Positions 1 to 13,899 of a stretch of 64,000 nt of DNA are shown here, piece by piece; position 1 is the first letter of the stretch, and each line of letters starts with the position of its first letter. The translations under genes were made by a program, and so were the position numbers. The notes beneath the pieces are model-generated. The model was not told where the DNA came from. It did not search any database and saw nothing but the letters and a program-made list of their open reading frames with translations. This DNA is from Hydractinia symbiolongicarpus (taxonomy: Eukaryota; Cnidaria; Hydrozoa; Anthoathecata; Hydractiniidae): contig NC_079877.1 of NCBI RefSeq assembly GCF_029227915.1, positions 31,275,851 to 31,339,850 on the forward strand, in the 5' to 3' direction.

Positions 1-2770
1 TTGACACCGTTAGAAAGTCAATGAAATGTAGTTTTTGAAAACGTCTCTATTTCTTCAGCGCGAACTAACGACTAGGATTCGTCCCACAGTAAAAAAAGAC
101 TTATTTATCTTAATTTTTTTGTAAAGCGCTACCACAGAGCCCAGTGTAATCGCTGAGTTCCAGCAATCATGTCAAATTAAGAAGAATGTTATTCCTTGGA
201 GAACAATTGGCTCATTTATCACATTTATAAGGTCACAGTCCAGAATCAGTTTAATTAATTCCCACAGTCAATCGTTTCACTGTTAAAAGCAATACAACTT
301 AGTAATGTCGGAAGAAAATCACTAAATACATGTTGGTGCGAATATGTGACGCAACCGTTGCAACTCAACAGATTGACACCGTTAGAAAGTCAATGAAATG
401 TAGTTTTTGAAACTGTTCCTAATTTTTCAACGCGTGCTAACGGCCAGGATTGGTCCCACAGTAAGAAAAGACTTATTTATCTAAATTTTTATATAAAGCG
501 CAACCACAGAGCGTAATGTAATTGCTGAATTCCAGCAATCAAATTAAAAAGAATGTTATTCCTTGGAGACCAATTGCCTCATTTATCACATTAATAGGGT
601 CACAGTCCAGAATCAGTTCAATTAACTCTCACTGTCATTCGTTTCACTGTCAAAAGCAATACAACTTAGTAATGTCGGAAGAAAATCACTAAATACATGT
701 TCGTGCGAATATGAGACGCAACCGTTGCAAGTCAAACGGATTAAAACTGTTAGAAAGTCAATGAAATGGAGTTTTTGAAACTGTCTCTATTTCTTCAGCG
801 CGAACTAACGACTAGGATTCGACCCACATTAAAAAATGACATATTTATCTTAATTTTTTAATAAAGCGCTACCACAGCGACCAGTGTAATCGCTGAGTTC
901 CAGCAATCATGTCAAATTAAGAAGAATGTTATTCCTTGGAGAACAATTGGCTCATTTATCACATTTATAAGGTCACAGTCCAGAATCAGTTTAATTAATT
1001 CCCAGAGTCAATCGTTTCACTGTTAAAAGCAATACAACTTAGTAATGTCGGAAGAAAATCCCTAAATACATGTTGGTGCGAATATGTGACGCAACCGTTG
1101 CAACTCAAACGGATTGACACCGTTAGAAAGTCAATGAAATGTAGTTTTTGAAACTGTTTCTAATTTTTCAGCGCGTGCTAACGGCCAGGATTGGTCCCAC
1201 AGTAAGAAAAGACTTATTTATCTAAATTTTTAAATAAAGCGCAACCACAGAGCGTAATGTAATTGCTGAATTCCAGCAATCATGTCAAATTAAAAAGAAT
1301 GTTATTCCTTGGAGACCAATTGCCTCATTTATCACATTAATAAGGTCACAGTCCAGAATCAGTTCAATTAACTCCCACAGTCATTCGTTTCACTGTCAAA
1401 AGCAATACAACTTAGTAATGTCGGAACAAAATCACTAAATACATGTTCGTGCGAATATGAGACGCAACCGTTGCAACTCAAACGGATTAAAACTGTTAGA
1501 AAGTCAATGAAATGGAGTTTTTGAAACTGTCTCTATTTCTTCAGCGCGAACTAACGACTAGGATTCGACCCACATTAAAAAATGACATATTTATCTTAAT
1601 TTTTTAACAAAGCGCTACCACAGAGCCTAAGGTAATCGCTGAATTCTGGCAATCATGTCAAATTAAGAAGAATTTTATTCCTTGGAGACCAATTGGCTCA
1701 TTTGTCACATTTATAACGTCACAGTCCAGAATCAGTTTAATTAATTTCCACAGTCACTCGTTTCACTGTTAAAAGCAATACAACTTAGTAATGTCGGAAG
1801 AAAATCACTAAATACATGTTGGTGCGAATATGTGACGCAACCGTTGCAACTCAAACGGATTGACACCGTTAGAAAGTCAATGAAATGTAGTTTTTGAAAC
1901 CGTCTCTATTTCTTCAGCGCGAACTAACGACTAGGATTCGTCCCACAGTAAAAAAAGACTTATTTATCTTAATTTTTTTGTAAAGCGCTACCACAGAGCC
2001 CAGTGTAATCGCTGAGTTCCAGCAATCATGTCAAATTAAGAAGAATGTTATTCCTTGGAGAACAATTGGCTCATTTATCACATTTATAAGGTCACAGTCC
2101 AGAATCAGTTTAATAAATTCCCACAGTCAATCGTTTCACTGTTAAAAGCAATACAACTTAGTAATGTCGGAAGAAAATCACTAAATACATGTTGGTGCGA
2201 ATATGTGACGCAACCGTTGCAACTCGAACGGATTGACACCGTTAGAAAGTCAATGAAATGTAGTTTTTGAAACTGTTCCTAATTTGTCAGCGCGTGCTAA
2301 CGGCCAGGATTGGTCCCACAGTAAGAAAAGACTTATTTATCTAAATTTTTAAATAAAGCGCAACCACAGAGCGTAATGTAATTGCTGAATTCCAGCAATC
2401 ATGTCAAATTAAAAAGAATGTTATTCCTTGGAGACCAATTGCCTCATTTATCACATTAATAAGGTCACAGTCCAGAATCAGTTCAAAACTCCCACAGTCA
2501 TTCGTTTCACTGTCAAAAGCAATACAACTTAGTAATGTCGGAAGAAAATCACTAAATACATGTTCGTGCGAATATGAGACGCAACCGTTGCAAGTCAAAC
2601 GGATTAAAACTGTTAGAAAGTCAATGAAATGGAGTTTTTGAAACTGTCTCTATTTCTTCAGCGCGAACTAACGACTAGGATTCGACCCACAATAAAAAAT
2701 GACATATTTATCTTAATTTTTTAATAAAGCGCTACCACAGCGACCAGTGTAATCGCTGAGTTCCAGCAAT
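1..2770 (+). repeat. Higher-order repeat, period ~1860 bp (5 monomers)
   Basis: The sequence from base 1 recurs from about base 1860 with the same chain of variants: CTAGGATTCGTCCCAC with a run of seven A, then the GTTCCTAATTT/GCTAACGGCCAGG type with CAACCACAGAGCG, then the GACCCACA/GACATATT type. Small indels shift the register; for example the first copy lacks ATGTC near 540. The second copy is partial and blends into other variants after about 2770. Confidence 0.8.
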
Positions 2771-5700
2771 CATGTCAAATAAAGAAGAATGTTATTCCTT
2801 GGAGAACAACTGGCTCATTTTTCACATTGATAAGGTCACAGTCCAGAATGAGTTCAATTAACTCCCTAGTCAATCGTTTCACTGTTAAAAGCGATGCAAC
2901 CTAGTAACATCCGAATACTATCGCTAAATACATGTTGCTACGAATACGTGACGCAACCGTTGTAACTCAGACAGATTGACACCGTCAGAAAGTCAATGAA
3001 ATGTAGTTTTTAAAACTGTCTCTATTTCTTCAGCGCGCGATAACGGCTAGGATTGGTATCACTGCAAAAAATACCTTATTTATCTTATTTTTTTTTACAA
3101 AGCGCTACCACAGAGCCTAAGGTAATCGCTGAATTCCGGCAGTCATGTCAAATTAAGAAGAATGTTATTCCTTGGAGACCAATTGGCTCATTTATCACAT
3201 TTTTAAGGTCACAGTCCAGAATCAGTTTAATTAATTTCCACAGTTACTCGTTTCTCTGTTAAAAGCAATACAACTTAGTAATGTCGGAAGAAAATCACTA
3301 AATACATGTTGGTGCGAATATGTGACGCAACCGTTGCAACTCAAACGGATTGACACCGTTAGAAAGTCAATGAAATGTAGCTTTTGAAACTGTCTCTATT
3401 TCTTCAGCGCGAACTAGCGACTAGGATTCGACCCACAGTAAAAAATGACATATTTATCTTAGTTTTTTAATAAAGCGCTACCACAGCGACCAGTGTAATC
3501 GCTGAGTTCTAGCAATCATGTCAAATTAAGAAGAATGTTATTCCTTGGAGACCAATTGGTTCATTTTTCACATTGATAAGGTCACAGTCCAGAATCAGTT
3601 TAAATAACTCCCTAGTCAATCGTTTCACTGTTAAAAGCGATGCAACCTAGTAACATCCGAAAACTATCGCTAAATACATGTTGGTACGAATACGTGACGC
3701 AACCGTTGTAACTCAAACAGATTGACACTGTTAGAAAGTCAATGAAATGTAGTTTTTGAAACTGTCTCTATTTCTTCAGCGCGCGATAACGGCTAGGATT
3801 GGTATCACTGCAAAAAATACCTTATATATCTTATTTTTTTAACAAAGCGCTACCACAGAGCCTAAGGTAATCGCTGAATCCCGGCAATCATGTCAAATTA
3901 AAAAGAATGGTATTCCTTGGAGACCAATTGGTTCATTTATCACGTTTATAAGGTCACAGCCAAGAATCAGTTTAATTAATTTCCACAGTCACTCGTTTCA
4001 CTGTTAAAACCAATACAACTTAGTAATGTCGGAAGAAAATCACTAAATACATGTTGGTGCGAATAAGTGACGCAACCGTTGCAACTCAAACGGATTGACA
4101 CCGTTAGAAAGTCAATGAAATGTAGTTTTTGAAACTGTCTCTATTTCTTCAGCGCGAACTAACGACTAGGATTCGTTCCACAGTAAAAAATGACTTATTT
4201 ATCTTAATTTTTTAGTAAAGCGCTACCACAGAGCCCAGTGTAATCGCTGAGTTCCAGCAATCATGTCAAATTAAGAAGAATGTTATTCCTTGGAGAACAA
4301 TTGGCTCATTTATCACATTTATAAGGTCACAGTCCAGAATCAGTTTAATTAATTCCCACAGTCAATCGTTTCACTGTTAAAAGCAATACAACTTAGTAAT
4401 GTCGGAAGAAAATCACTAAATACATGTTGGTGCGAATATGTGACGCAACCGTTGCAACTCAAACGGATTGACACCGTTAGAAAGTCAATGAAATGTAGTT
4501 TTTGAAACTGTTCCTAATTTTTCAGCGCGTGCTAACGGCCTGGATTGGTCCCACAGTAAGAGAAGACTTATTTATCTAAATTTTTAAATAAAGCGCAACC
4601 ACAGAGCATAATGTAATTGCTGAATTCCAGCAATCATGTCAAATTAAGAAGAATTTTATTCCTTGGAGACCAATTGGCTCATTTGTCACATTTATAAGGT
4701 CACAGTCCAGAATCAGTTTAATTAATTTTCACAGTCACTCGTTTCACTCTTAAAAGCAATACAACTTAGTAATGTCGGAAGAAAATCACTAAATACATGT
4801 TGGTGCGAATATGTGACGCAACCGTTGCAAGTCAAACGGATTAAAACTGTTAGAAAGTCAATGAAATGGAGTTTTTGAAACTGTCTCTATTTCTTCAGCG
4901 CGAACTAACGACTAGGATTCGACCCACATTAAAAAATGACATATTTATCTTAATTTTTTAATAAAGCGCTACCACAGCTACCAGTGTAATCGCTGAGTTC
5001 CAGCAATCATGTCAAATAAAGAAGAATGTTATTCCTTGGAGAACAACTGGCTCATTTTTCACATTGATAAGGTCACAGTCCAGAATGAGTTCAATTAACT
5101 CCCTAGTCAATCGTTTCACTGTTAAAAGCGATGCAACCTAGTAACATCCGAATACTATCGCTAAATACATGTTGCTACGAATACGTGACGCAACCGTTGT
5201 AACTCAGACAGATTGACACCGGCAGAAAGTCAATGAAATGTAGTTTTTAAAACTGTCTCTATTTCTTCAGCGCGCGATAACGGCTAGGATTGGTATCACT
5301 GCAAAAAATACCTTATTTATCTTTTTTTTTTTTACAAAGCGCTACCACAGAGCCTAAGGTAATCGCTGAATTCCGGCAGTCATGTCAAATTAAGAAGAAT
5401 GTTATTCCTTGGAGACCAATTGGCTCATTTATCACATTTTTAAGGTCACAGTCCAGAATGAGTTTAATTAATTTCCACAGTTACTCGTTTCTCTGTTAAA
5501 AGCAATACAACTTAGTAATGTCGGAAGAAAATCACTAATTACATGTTGGTGCGAATATGTGACGCAACCGTTGCAACTCAAACGGATTGACACCGTTAGA
5601 AAGTCAATGAAATGTAGTTTTTGAAACTGTCTCTATTTCTTCAGCGCGAACTAACGGCTAGGATTCGTCCCACAGTAAAAAATGACTTATCTATCTTAAT

Positions 5701-5780
5701 TTTTTAGTAAAGCGCTACCAGAGAGCCCAGTGTAATCGCTGAGTTTCAGCAATCATGTCAAATTAAGAAGAATGTTATTC
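2581..5780 (+). repeat. Higher-order repeat, period 2237 bp (6 monomers)
   Basis: Bases about 2581-3540 match about 4818-5780 at an offset of 2237. Shared rare variants include CAGAATGAGTTC with CTCCCTAGTC, TTGCTACGAATACG and TTACTCGTTTCTCTG. The two short open frames starting at 3053 and 5290 are the same chance reading frame seen in both copies. Confidence 0.8.
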
Positions 5781-7259
5781 CTAGGAGAACAACTGGCTCA
5801 TTTTTCACATTGATAAGGTCACAGTCCAGAATCAGTTCAATTAACTCCCTAGTCAATCCTTTCACTGTTAAAAGCAATACAACTTAGTAATATCGGAAGA
5901 AAATCACTAAATACATGTTGGTACGAATATGTGACGCAACCGTTGTAACTCAAACGGATTGACACCGTTCGAAAGTCAATGAAATGTAGTTTTTGAAACT
6001 GTCTCTATTTCTTCAGCGCGAACTAACGACTAGGATTCGACCCACAGTAAAAAATGACATATTTATCTTAGTTTTTTAATAAAGCGCTACCACAGCGACC
6101 AGTGTAATCGCTGAGTTCTAGCAATCATGTCAAATTAAGAAGAATGTTATTCCTTGGAGAACAACTGGATCATTTTTCACATTGATAAGGTCACAGTCCA
6201 GAATCAGTTTAAATAACTCCCTAGTCAATCGTTTCACTGTTAAAAGCGATGCAACCTAGTAACATCCGAAAACTATCGCTAAATACATGTTGGTACGAAT
6301 ACGTGACGCAACCGTTGTAACTCAAGCAGATTGACACCGTTAGAAAGTCAATGAAATGTAGTTTTTGAAACTGTCTCTATTTCTTCAGCGCGCGATAACG
6401 GCTAGGATTGGTATCACTGCAAAAAATACCTTATATATCTTATTTTTTTAACAAAGCGCTACCACAGAGCCTAAGGTAATCGCTGAATCCCGGCAATCAT
6501 GTCAAATTAAAAAGAATGGTATTCCTTGGAGACCAATTGGTTCATTTATCACGTTTATAAGGTCACAGTCCAGAATCAGTTTAATTAATTTCCACAGTCA
6601 CTCGTTTCACTGTTAAAACCAATACAACTTAGTAATGTCGGAAGAAAATCACTAAATACATGTTGGTGCGAATATGTGACGCAACCGTTGCAACTCAAAC
6701 GGATTGACACCGTTAGAAAGTCAATGAAATGTAGTTTTTGAAACTGTCTCTATTTCTTCAGCGCGAACTAACGACTAGGATTCGTTCCACAGTAAAAAAT
6801 GACTTATTTATCTTAATTTTTTAGTAAAGCGCTACCACAGAGCCCAGTGTAATCGCTGAGTTCCAGCAATCATGTCAAATTAAGAAGAATGTTATTCCTT
6901 GGAGAACAATTGGCTCATTTATCACATTTATAAGGTCACAGTCCAGAATCAGTTTAATTAATTCCCACAGTCAATCGTTTCACTGTTAAAAGCAATACAA
7001 CTTAGTAATGTCGGAAGAAAATCACTAAATACGTGTTGGTGCGAATATGTGACGCAACCGTTGCAACTCAAACGGATTGACACCGTTAGAAAGTCAATGA
7101 AATGTAGTTTTTGAAACTGTTCCTAATTTTTCAGCGCGTGCTAACGGCCTGGATTGGTCCCACAGTAAGAGAAGACTTATTTATCTAAATTTTTAAATAA
7201 AGCGCAACCACAGAGCATAATGTAATTGCTGAATTCCAGCAATCATGTCAAATTAAGAA
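3391..7259 (+). repeat. Higher-order repeat, period 2609 bp (7 monomers)
   Basis: Bases about 3391-4650 match about 6000-7259 at an offset of 2609. Shared markers include ACCTTATATATC, GAATCCCGGCAATC, AAAAGAATGGTATTCC and GATTCGTTCCACAG. The 2237, 2609 and 3354 bp periods overlap one another, which indicates successive unequal exchanges of different length. Confidence 0.8.
4426..4798 (+). repeat. Reference monomer of the satellite (373 bp)
   Basis: This is one intact copy, taken from GTTGGTGCGAATATG to the same point in the next copy. In order it holds CCGTT (4449-4453), AACGG (4462-4466), CCGTT (4474-4478), a GC-rich AGCGCG patch followed by AACGG (4534-4538), an AT-rich core (TTATTTATCTAAATTTTTAA), AGCGCTACC or its variant AGCGCAACC, an EcoRI site GAATTC in TGAATTCCAGC, AAGGTCA (4696-4702), and a variable cassette ending in CACTAAATACAT. 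Neighbouring copies keep this order. The unit boundaries are arbitrary because the array is tandem. Confidence 0.9.
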
Positions 7260-8738
7260 GAATGTTATTCCTTGGAGACCAATTGCCTCATTTATCACAT
7301 TAATAAGGTCACAGTCCAGAATCAGTTTAATTAATTTCCACAGTCACTCGTTTCACTGTTAAAACCAATACAACTTAGTAATGTCGGAAGAAAATCACTA
7401 AATACATGTTGGTGCGAATATGTGACGCAACCGTTGCAACTCAAACGGATCGACACCGTTAGAAAGTCAATGAAATTTAGTTTTTGAAACTGTCTCTATT
7501 TCTTCAGCGCGAACTAACGACTAGGATTCGTTCCACAGTAAAAAATGACTTATTTATCTTAATTTTTTAGTAAAGCGCTACCACAGAGCCCAGTGTAATC
7601 GCTGAGTTCCAGCAATCATGTCAAATTAAGAAGAATGTTATTCCTTGGAGAACAATTGGCTCATTTATCACATTTATAAGGTCACAGTCCAGAATCAGTT
7701 TAATTAATTCCCACAGTCAATCGTTTCACTGTTAAAAGCAATACAACTTAGTAATGTCGGAAGAAAATCACTAAATACATGTTGGTGCGAATATGTGACG
7801 CAACCGTTGCAACTCAAACGGATTGACACCGTTAGAAAGTCAATGAAATGTAGTTTTTGAAACTGTTCCTAATTTTTCAGCGCGTGCTAACGGCCTGGAT
7901 TGGTCCCACAGTAAGAAAAGACTTATTTATCTAAATTTTTAAATAAAGCGCAACCACAGAGCATAATGTAATTGCTGAATTCCAGCAATCATGTCAAATT
8001 AAGAAGAATGTTATTCCTTGGAGACCAATTGCCACATTTATCACATTAATAAGGTCACAGTCCAGAATCAGTTCAATTAACTCCCACAGTCAATCGTTTC
8101 ACTGTTAAAAGAAATACAACTTAGTAATGTCGGAAGAAAATCACTAAATACATGTTCGTGCGAATATGAGACGCAACCGTTGCAACTCAAACGGATTAAA
8201 ACTGTTAGAAAGTCAATGAAATGTAGTTTTTGAAACTGTCTCTATTTCTTCAGCGGGAACTAACGACTAGGATTCGACCCACAGTAAAAAATGACATATT
8301 TATCTTAATTTTTTAATAAAGCGCTACCACACCGACCAGTGTAATCGCTGAGTTCCAGCAATCATGTCATATAAAGAAGAATGTTATTCCTTGGAGAACA
8401 ACTGGCTCATTTTTCACATTGATAAGGTCACAGTCCAGAATCAGTTCAATTAACTCCCTACTCAATCGTTTCACTGTTAAAAGCGATGCAACCTAGTAAC
8501 ATCCGAATACTATCGCTAAATACATGTTGGTACGAATACGTGACGCAACCGTTGTAACTTAAACAGATTGACACCGTTAGAAAGTCAATGAAATGTAGTT
8601 TTTGAAACTGTCTCTATTTCATCAGCGCGCGATAACGGCTAGGATTGGTATCACTGCAAAAAATACCTTATTTATCTTATTTTTTTAACAAAGCGCTACC
8701 AAAGAGCCTAAGGTAATCGCTGAATTCCGGCAATCATG
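5385..8738 (+). repeat. 9-monomer higher-order unit, 3354 bp, copy 1
   Basis: This unit is repeated immediately downstream at an exact offset of 3354 bases (9 x 372.7). Rare variants coincide in both copies: CAGAATGAGTTT, ACTAATTACATG, TATTCCTAGGAG, CCAGAGAGCCC and CCGTTCGAAAG. While reading I saw only scattered single-base differences, such as CTTATCTATC against CTTATTTATC near 5690 and GAAATTTAG against GAAATGTAG near 7475. Confidence 0.93.
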
Positions 8739-11700
8739 TCAAATTAAGAAGAATGTTATTCCTTGGAGACCAATTGGCTCATTTATCACATTTTTAAGGT
8801 CACAGTCCAGAATGAGTTTAATTAATTTCCACAGTTACTCGTTTCTCTGTTAAAAGCAATACAACTTAGTAATGTCGGAAGAAAATCACTAATTACATGT
8901 TGGTGCGAATATGTGACGCAACCGTTGCAACTCAAACGGATTGACACCGTTAGAAAGTCAATGAAATGTAGTTTTTGAAACTGTCTCTATTTCTTCAGCG
9001 CGAACTAACGGCTAGGATTCGTCCCACAGTAAAAAATGACTTATTTATCTTAATTTTTTAGTAAAGCGCTACCAGAGAGCCCAGTGTAATCGCTGAGTTT
9101 CAGCAATCATGTCAAATTAAGAAGAATGTTATTCCTAGGAGAACAACTGGCTCATTTTTCACATTGATAAGGTCACAGTCCAGAATCAGTTCAATTAACT
9201 CCCTAGTCAATCCTTTCACTGTTAAAAGCAATACAACTTAGTAATATCGGAAGAAAATCACTAAATACATGTTGGTACGAATATGTGACGCAACCGTTGT
9301 AACTCAAACGGATTGACACCGTTCGAAAGTCAATGAAATGTAGTTTTTGAAACTGTCTCTATTTCTTCAGCGCGAACTAACGACTAGGATTCGACCCACA
9401 GTAAAAAATGACATATTTATCTTAGTTTTTTAATAAAGCGCTACCACAGCGACCAGTGTAATCGCTGAGTTCTAGCAATCATGTCAAATTAAGAAGAATG
9501 TTATTCCTTGGAGAACAACTGGATCATTTTTCACATTGATAAGGTCACAGTCCAGAATCAGTTTAAATAACTCCCTAGTCAATCGTTTCACTGTTAAAAG
9601 CGATGCAACCTAGTAACATCCGAAAACTATCGCTAAATACATGTTGGTACGAATACGTGACGCAACCGTTGTAACTCAAGCAGATTGACACCGTTAGAAA
9701 GTCAATGAAATGTAGTTTTTGAAACTGTCTCTATTTCTTCAGCGCGCGATAACGGCTAGGATTGGTATCACTGCAAAAAATACCTTATATATCTTATTTT
9801 TTTAACAAAGCGCTACCACAGAGCCTAAGGTAATCGCTGAATCCCGGCAATCATGTCAAATTAAAAAGAATGGTATTCCTTGGAGACCAATTGGTTCATT
9901 TATCACGTTTATAAGGTCACAGTCCAGAATCAGTTTAATTAATTTCCACAGTCACTCGTTTCACTGTTAAAACCAATACAACTTAGTAATGTCGGAAGAA
10001 AATCACTAAATACATGTTGGTGCGAATATGTGACGCAACCGTTGCAACTCAAACGGATTGACACCGTTAGAAAGTCAATGAAATGTAGTTTTTGAAACTG
10101 TCTCTATTTCTTCAGCGCGAACTAACGACTAGGATTCGTTCCACAGTAAAAAATGACTTATTTATCTTAATTTTTTAGTAAAGCGCTACCACAGAGCCCA
10201 GTGTAATCGCTGAGTTCCAGCAATCATGTCAAATTAAGAAGAATGTTATTCCTTGGAGAACAATTGGCTCATTTATCACATTTATAAGGTCACAGTCCAG
10301 AATCAGTTTAATTAATTCCCACAGTCAATCGTTTCACTGTTAAAAGCAATACAACTTAGTAATGTCGGAAGAAAATCACTAAATACGTGTTGGTGCGAAT
10401 ATGTGACGCAACCGTTGCAACTCAAACGGATTGACACCGTTAGAAAGTCAATGAAATGTAGTTTTTGAAACTGTTCCTAATTTTTCAGCGCGTGCTAACG
10501 GCCTGGATTGGTCCCACAGTAAGAGAAGACTTATTTATCTAAATTTTTAAATAAAGCGCAACCACAGAGCATAATGTAATTGCTGAATTCCAGCAATCAT
10601 GTCAAATTAAGAAGAATGTTATTCCTTGGAGACCAATTGCCTCATTTATCACATTAATAAGGTCACAGTCCAGAATCAGTTTAATTAATTTCCACAGTCA
10701 CTCGTTTCACTGTTAAAACCAATACAACTTAGTAATGTCGGAAGAAAATCACTAAATACATGTTGGTGCGAATATGTGACGCAACCGTTGCAACTCAAAC
10801 GGATCGACACCGTTAGAAAGTCAATGAAATGTAGTTTTTGAAACTGTCTCTATTTCTTCAGCGCGAACTAACGACTAGGATTCGTTCCACAGTAAAAAAT
10901 GACTTATTTATCTTAATTTTTTAGTAAAGCGCTACCACAGAGCCCAGTGTAATCGCTGAGTTCCAGCAATCATGTCAAATTAAGAAGAATGTTATTCCTT
11001 GGAGAACAATTGGCTCATTTATCACATTTATAAGGTCACAGTCCAGAATCAGTTTAATTAATTCCCACAGTCAATCGTTTCACTGTTAAAAGCAATACAA
11101 CTTAGTAATGTCGGAAGAAAATCACTAAATACATGTTGGTGCGAATATGTGACGCAACCGTTGCAACTCAAACGGATTGACACCGTTAGAAAGTCAATGA
11201 AATGTAGTTTTTGAAACTGTTCCTAATTTTTCAGCGCGTGCTAACGGCCTGGATTGGTCCCACAGTAAGAAAAGACTTATTTATCTAAATTTTTAAATAA
11301 AGCGCAACCACAGAGCATAATGTAATTGCTGAATTCCAGCAATCATGTCAAATTAAGAAGAATGTTATTCCTTGGAGACCAATTGCCACATTTATCACAT
11401 TAATAAGGTCACAGTCCAGAATCAGTTCAATTAACTCCCACAGTCAATCGTTTCACTGTTAAAAGAAATACAACTTAGTAATGTCGGAAGAAAATCACTA
11501 AATACATGTTCGTGCGAATATGAGACGCAACCGTTGCAACTCAAACGGATTAAAACTGTTAGAAAGTCAATGAAATGTAGTTTTTGAAACTGTCTCTATT
11601 TCTTCAGCGGGAACTAACGACTAGGATTCGACCCACAGTAAAAAATGACATATTTATCTTAATTTTTTAATAAAGCGCTACCACACCGACCAGTGTAATC

Positions 11701-12092
11701 GCTGAGTTCCAGCAATCATGTCATATAAAGAAGAATGTTATTCCTTGGAGAACAACTGGCTCATTTTTCACATTGATAAGGTCACAGTCCAGAATCAGTT
11801 CAATTAACTCCCTACTCAATCGTTTCACTGTTAAAAGCGATGCAACCTAGTAACATCCGAATACTATCGCTAAATACATGTTGGTACGAATACGTGACGC
11901 AACCGTTGTAACTTAAACAGATTGACACCGTTAGAAAGTCAATGAAATGTAGTTTTTGAAACTGTCTCTATTTCATCAGCGCGCGATAACGGCTAGGATT
12001 GGTATCACTGCAAAAAATACCTTATTTATCTTATTTTTTTAACAAAGCGCTACCAAAGAGCCTAAGGTAATCGCTGAATTCCGGCAATCATG
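8739..12092 (+). repeat. 9-monomer higher-order unit, 3354 bp, copy 2
   Basis: This is the second, near-identical copy of the 3354 bp unit. It ends sharply: at about 12100 the sequence changes from the expected GAAGAATGTTATTCC to AAAAGAATGGTATTCC with GACCAGTTGG, so the crossover lies close to 12093-12105. The absence of indels over 3.3 kb implies recent duplication. Confidence 0.93.
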
Positions 12093-13899
12093 TCAAATTA
12101 AAAAGAATGGTATTCCTTGGAGACCAGTTGGTTCATTTATCACATTTATAAGGTCACAGTCCAGAATCAGTTTAATTAATTTCCACAGTCACTCGTTTCA
12201 CTGGTAAAAGCAATACAACTTAGTAATGTCGGAAGAAAATCACTAAATACATGTTGGTGCGAATATGTGACGCAACCGTTGCAACTCAAACGGATTGACA
12301 CCGTTAGAAAGTCAATGAAGAGTAGTTTTTGAAACTGTTCCTAATTTTTTAGCGCGTGCTAACGGCCAGGATTGGTCCCACAGTAAGAAAAGACTTATTT
12401 ATCTAAATTTTTAAATAAAGGGCAACCACAGAGCGTAATGTAATTGCTTAATTCAAGCAATCCTGTCAAATTAAAAAGAATGTTATTCCTTGGAGACCAA
12501 TTGCCTCATTTATCACATTAATAAGGTCACAGTCCAGAATCAGTTCAATTAACTCCCACAGTCACTAGTTTCTCTGTTAAAAGCAATACAACTTAGTAAT
12601 GTCGGAAGAAAATCACTAAATACTTGTTGGTGCGAATATGAGACGCAACTGTTGCAACTCAAACGGATTAAAACTGTTAGAAAGTCAATGAAATGTAGTT
12701 TTTGAAACTGTCTCTATTTCTTCAGCGGGAACCAACGACTAGGATTCGACCCACAGTAAAAAATGACATATTTATCTTAATTTTTTAATAAAGCGCTACC
12801 ACAGCGTCCAGTGTAATCGCTGAGTTCCAGCAATCATGTCAAATAAAGAAGAATGTTATTCCTTGGAGAACAACTGGCTCATTCATCACATTTTTAAGGT
12901 CACAGTCTAGAATCAGTTCAATTAACTCCCACAGTCACTAGTTTCTCTGTTAAAAGCAATACAACTTAGTAATGTCGGAAGAAAATCACTAAATACTTGT
13001 TGGTGCGAATATGTGACGCAACCGTTGCAACTCAAACGGATTGACACCGTTAGAAAGTCAATGAAATGTAGTTTTTGAAACTGTTCCTAATTTTTCAGCG
13101 CGTGCTAACGGCCAGGATTGGTCCCACAGTAAGAAAAAACTTATTTATATAAATTTTTAAATAAAGCGCAACCACAGAGCGTAATGTAATTGCTGAATTC
13201 CAGCAATCATGTCAAATTAAGAAGAATGTTATTCCTTGGAGACCAATTGGCTCATTTATCACATTTATAAGGTCACAGCCCAAAGTTAGTTCATTTAAGT
13301 TGCACAGTCAATCGTTTCACTGTTGAAAGCGATATGACTTAGTAATATCGGAAAGATATCACTAAATACATGTTGGTAAGAATATGTGACGTAACCGTTG
13401 TAACTCAAACAGATTTATACGGCTAGAAAGTCAATGAAATGTAGTCTCTGAAACTGTTCCTATTTATTCAGCGCGTGCTAACGGCCAGGATTGGTCCCAC
13501 AGCAAAGAAAGACTTATTTATCTAAATTTTTAAATAAAGCGCTACAACAGAGCCTACTGAACTCGCTGAATTCCAGCAATCGTGTCGAATTAAGAAGAAT
13601 GTTATTCCTTGGAGTCCAATTGGCTCATTTACCGCATTTATGAAGTCACAGTCCAGAATCAATTCAATTAAATCCCACAGTCAATCGCTTCACTGTTAAA
13701 AGCGATTCAACTTAATAATATCGGAAAAAGTTACTAAATACATGTTGGTACGAATATGTGACGCCACCGTTGTAACTCAAACGGATTGACACAGTTAGAA
13801 AATCAATGAAATGTAGTTCTTGAAACTCTCTCTAATTCTTCAGCGCGAACTACCGGCTAGGATTGGTCCGACAGTTAAAAATGACTTATTTATCTTAAT
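12093..13899 (+). repeat. Divergent satellite monomers between higher-order blocks
   Basis: About five monomers without an obvious long-range partner nearby. Around 13278 the subfamily with CCCAAAGTTAGTTCA and GCGATATGACTTAG appears for the first time, followed by one with ACCGCATTTATGAAG. No gene or mobile element is visible. Confidence 0.75.

Noticed and set aside
4142-4200. CENP-B box in the monomer
   Set aside because: GATTCGTTCCACAG shares TTCG....A with the CENP-B core but lacks the required CGGG, so it does not qualify.
2055-5499. Short open frames in the satellite (2055-2270, 2404-2598 minus, 3053-3262, 5290-5499)
   Set aside because: They lie across monomer boundaries in a non-coding tandem repeat, most lack matching frames in neighbouring monomers, and the paired ones simply reflect DNA duplication at offset 2237.
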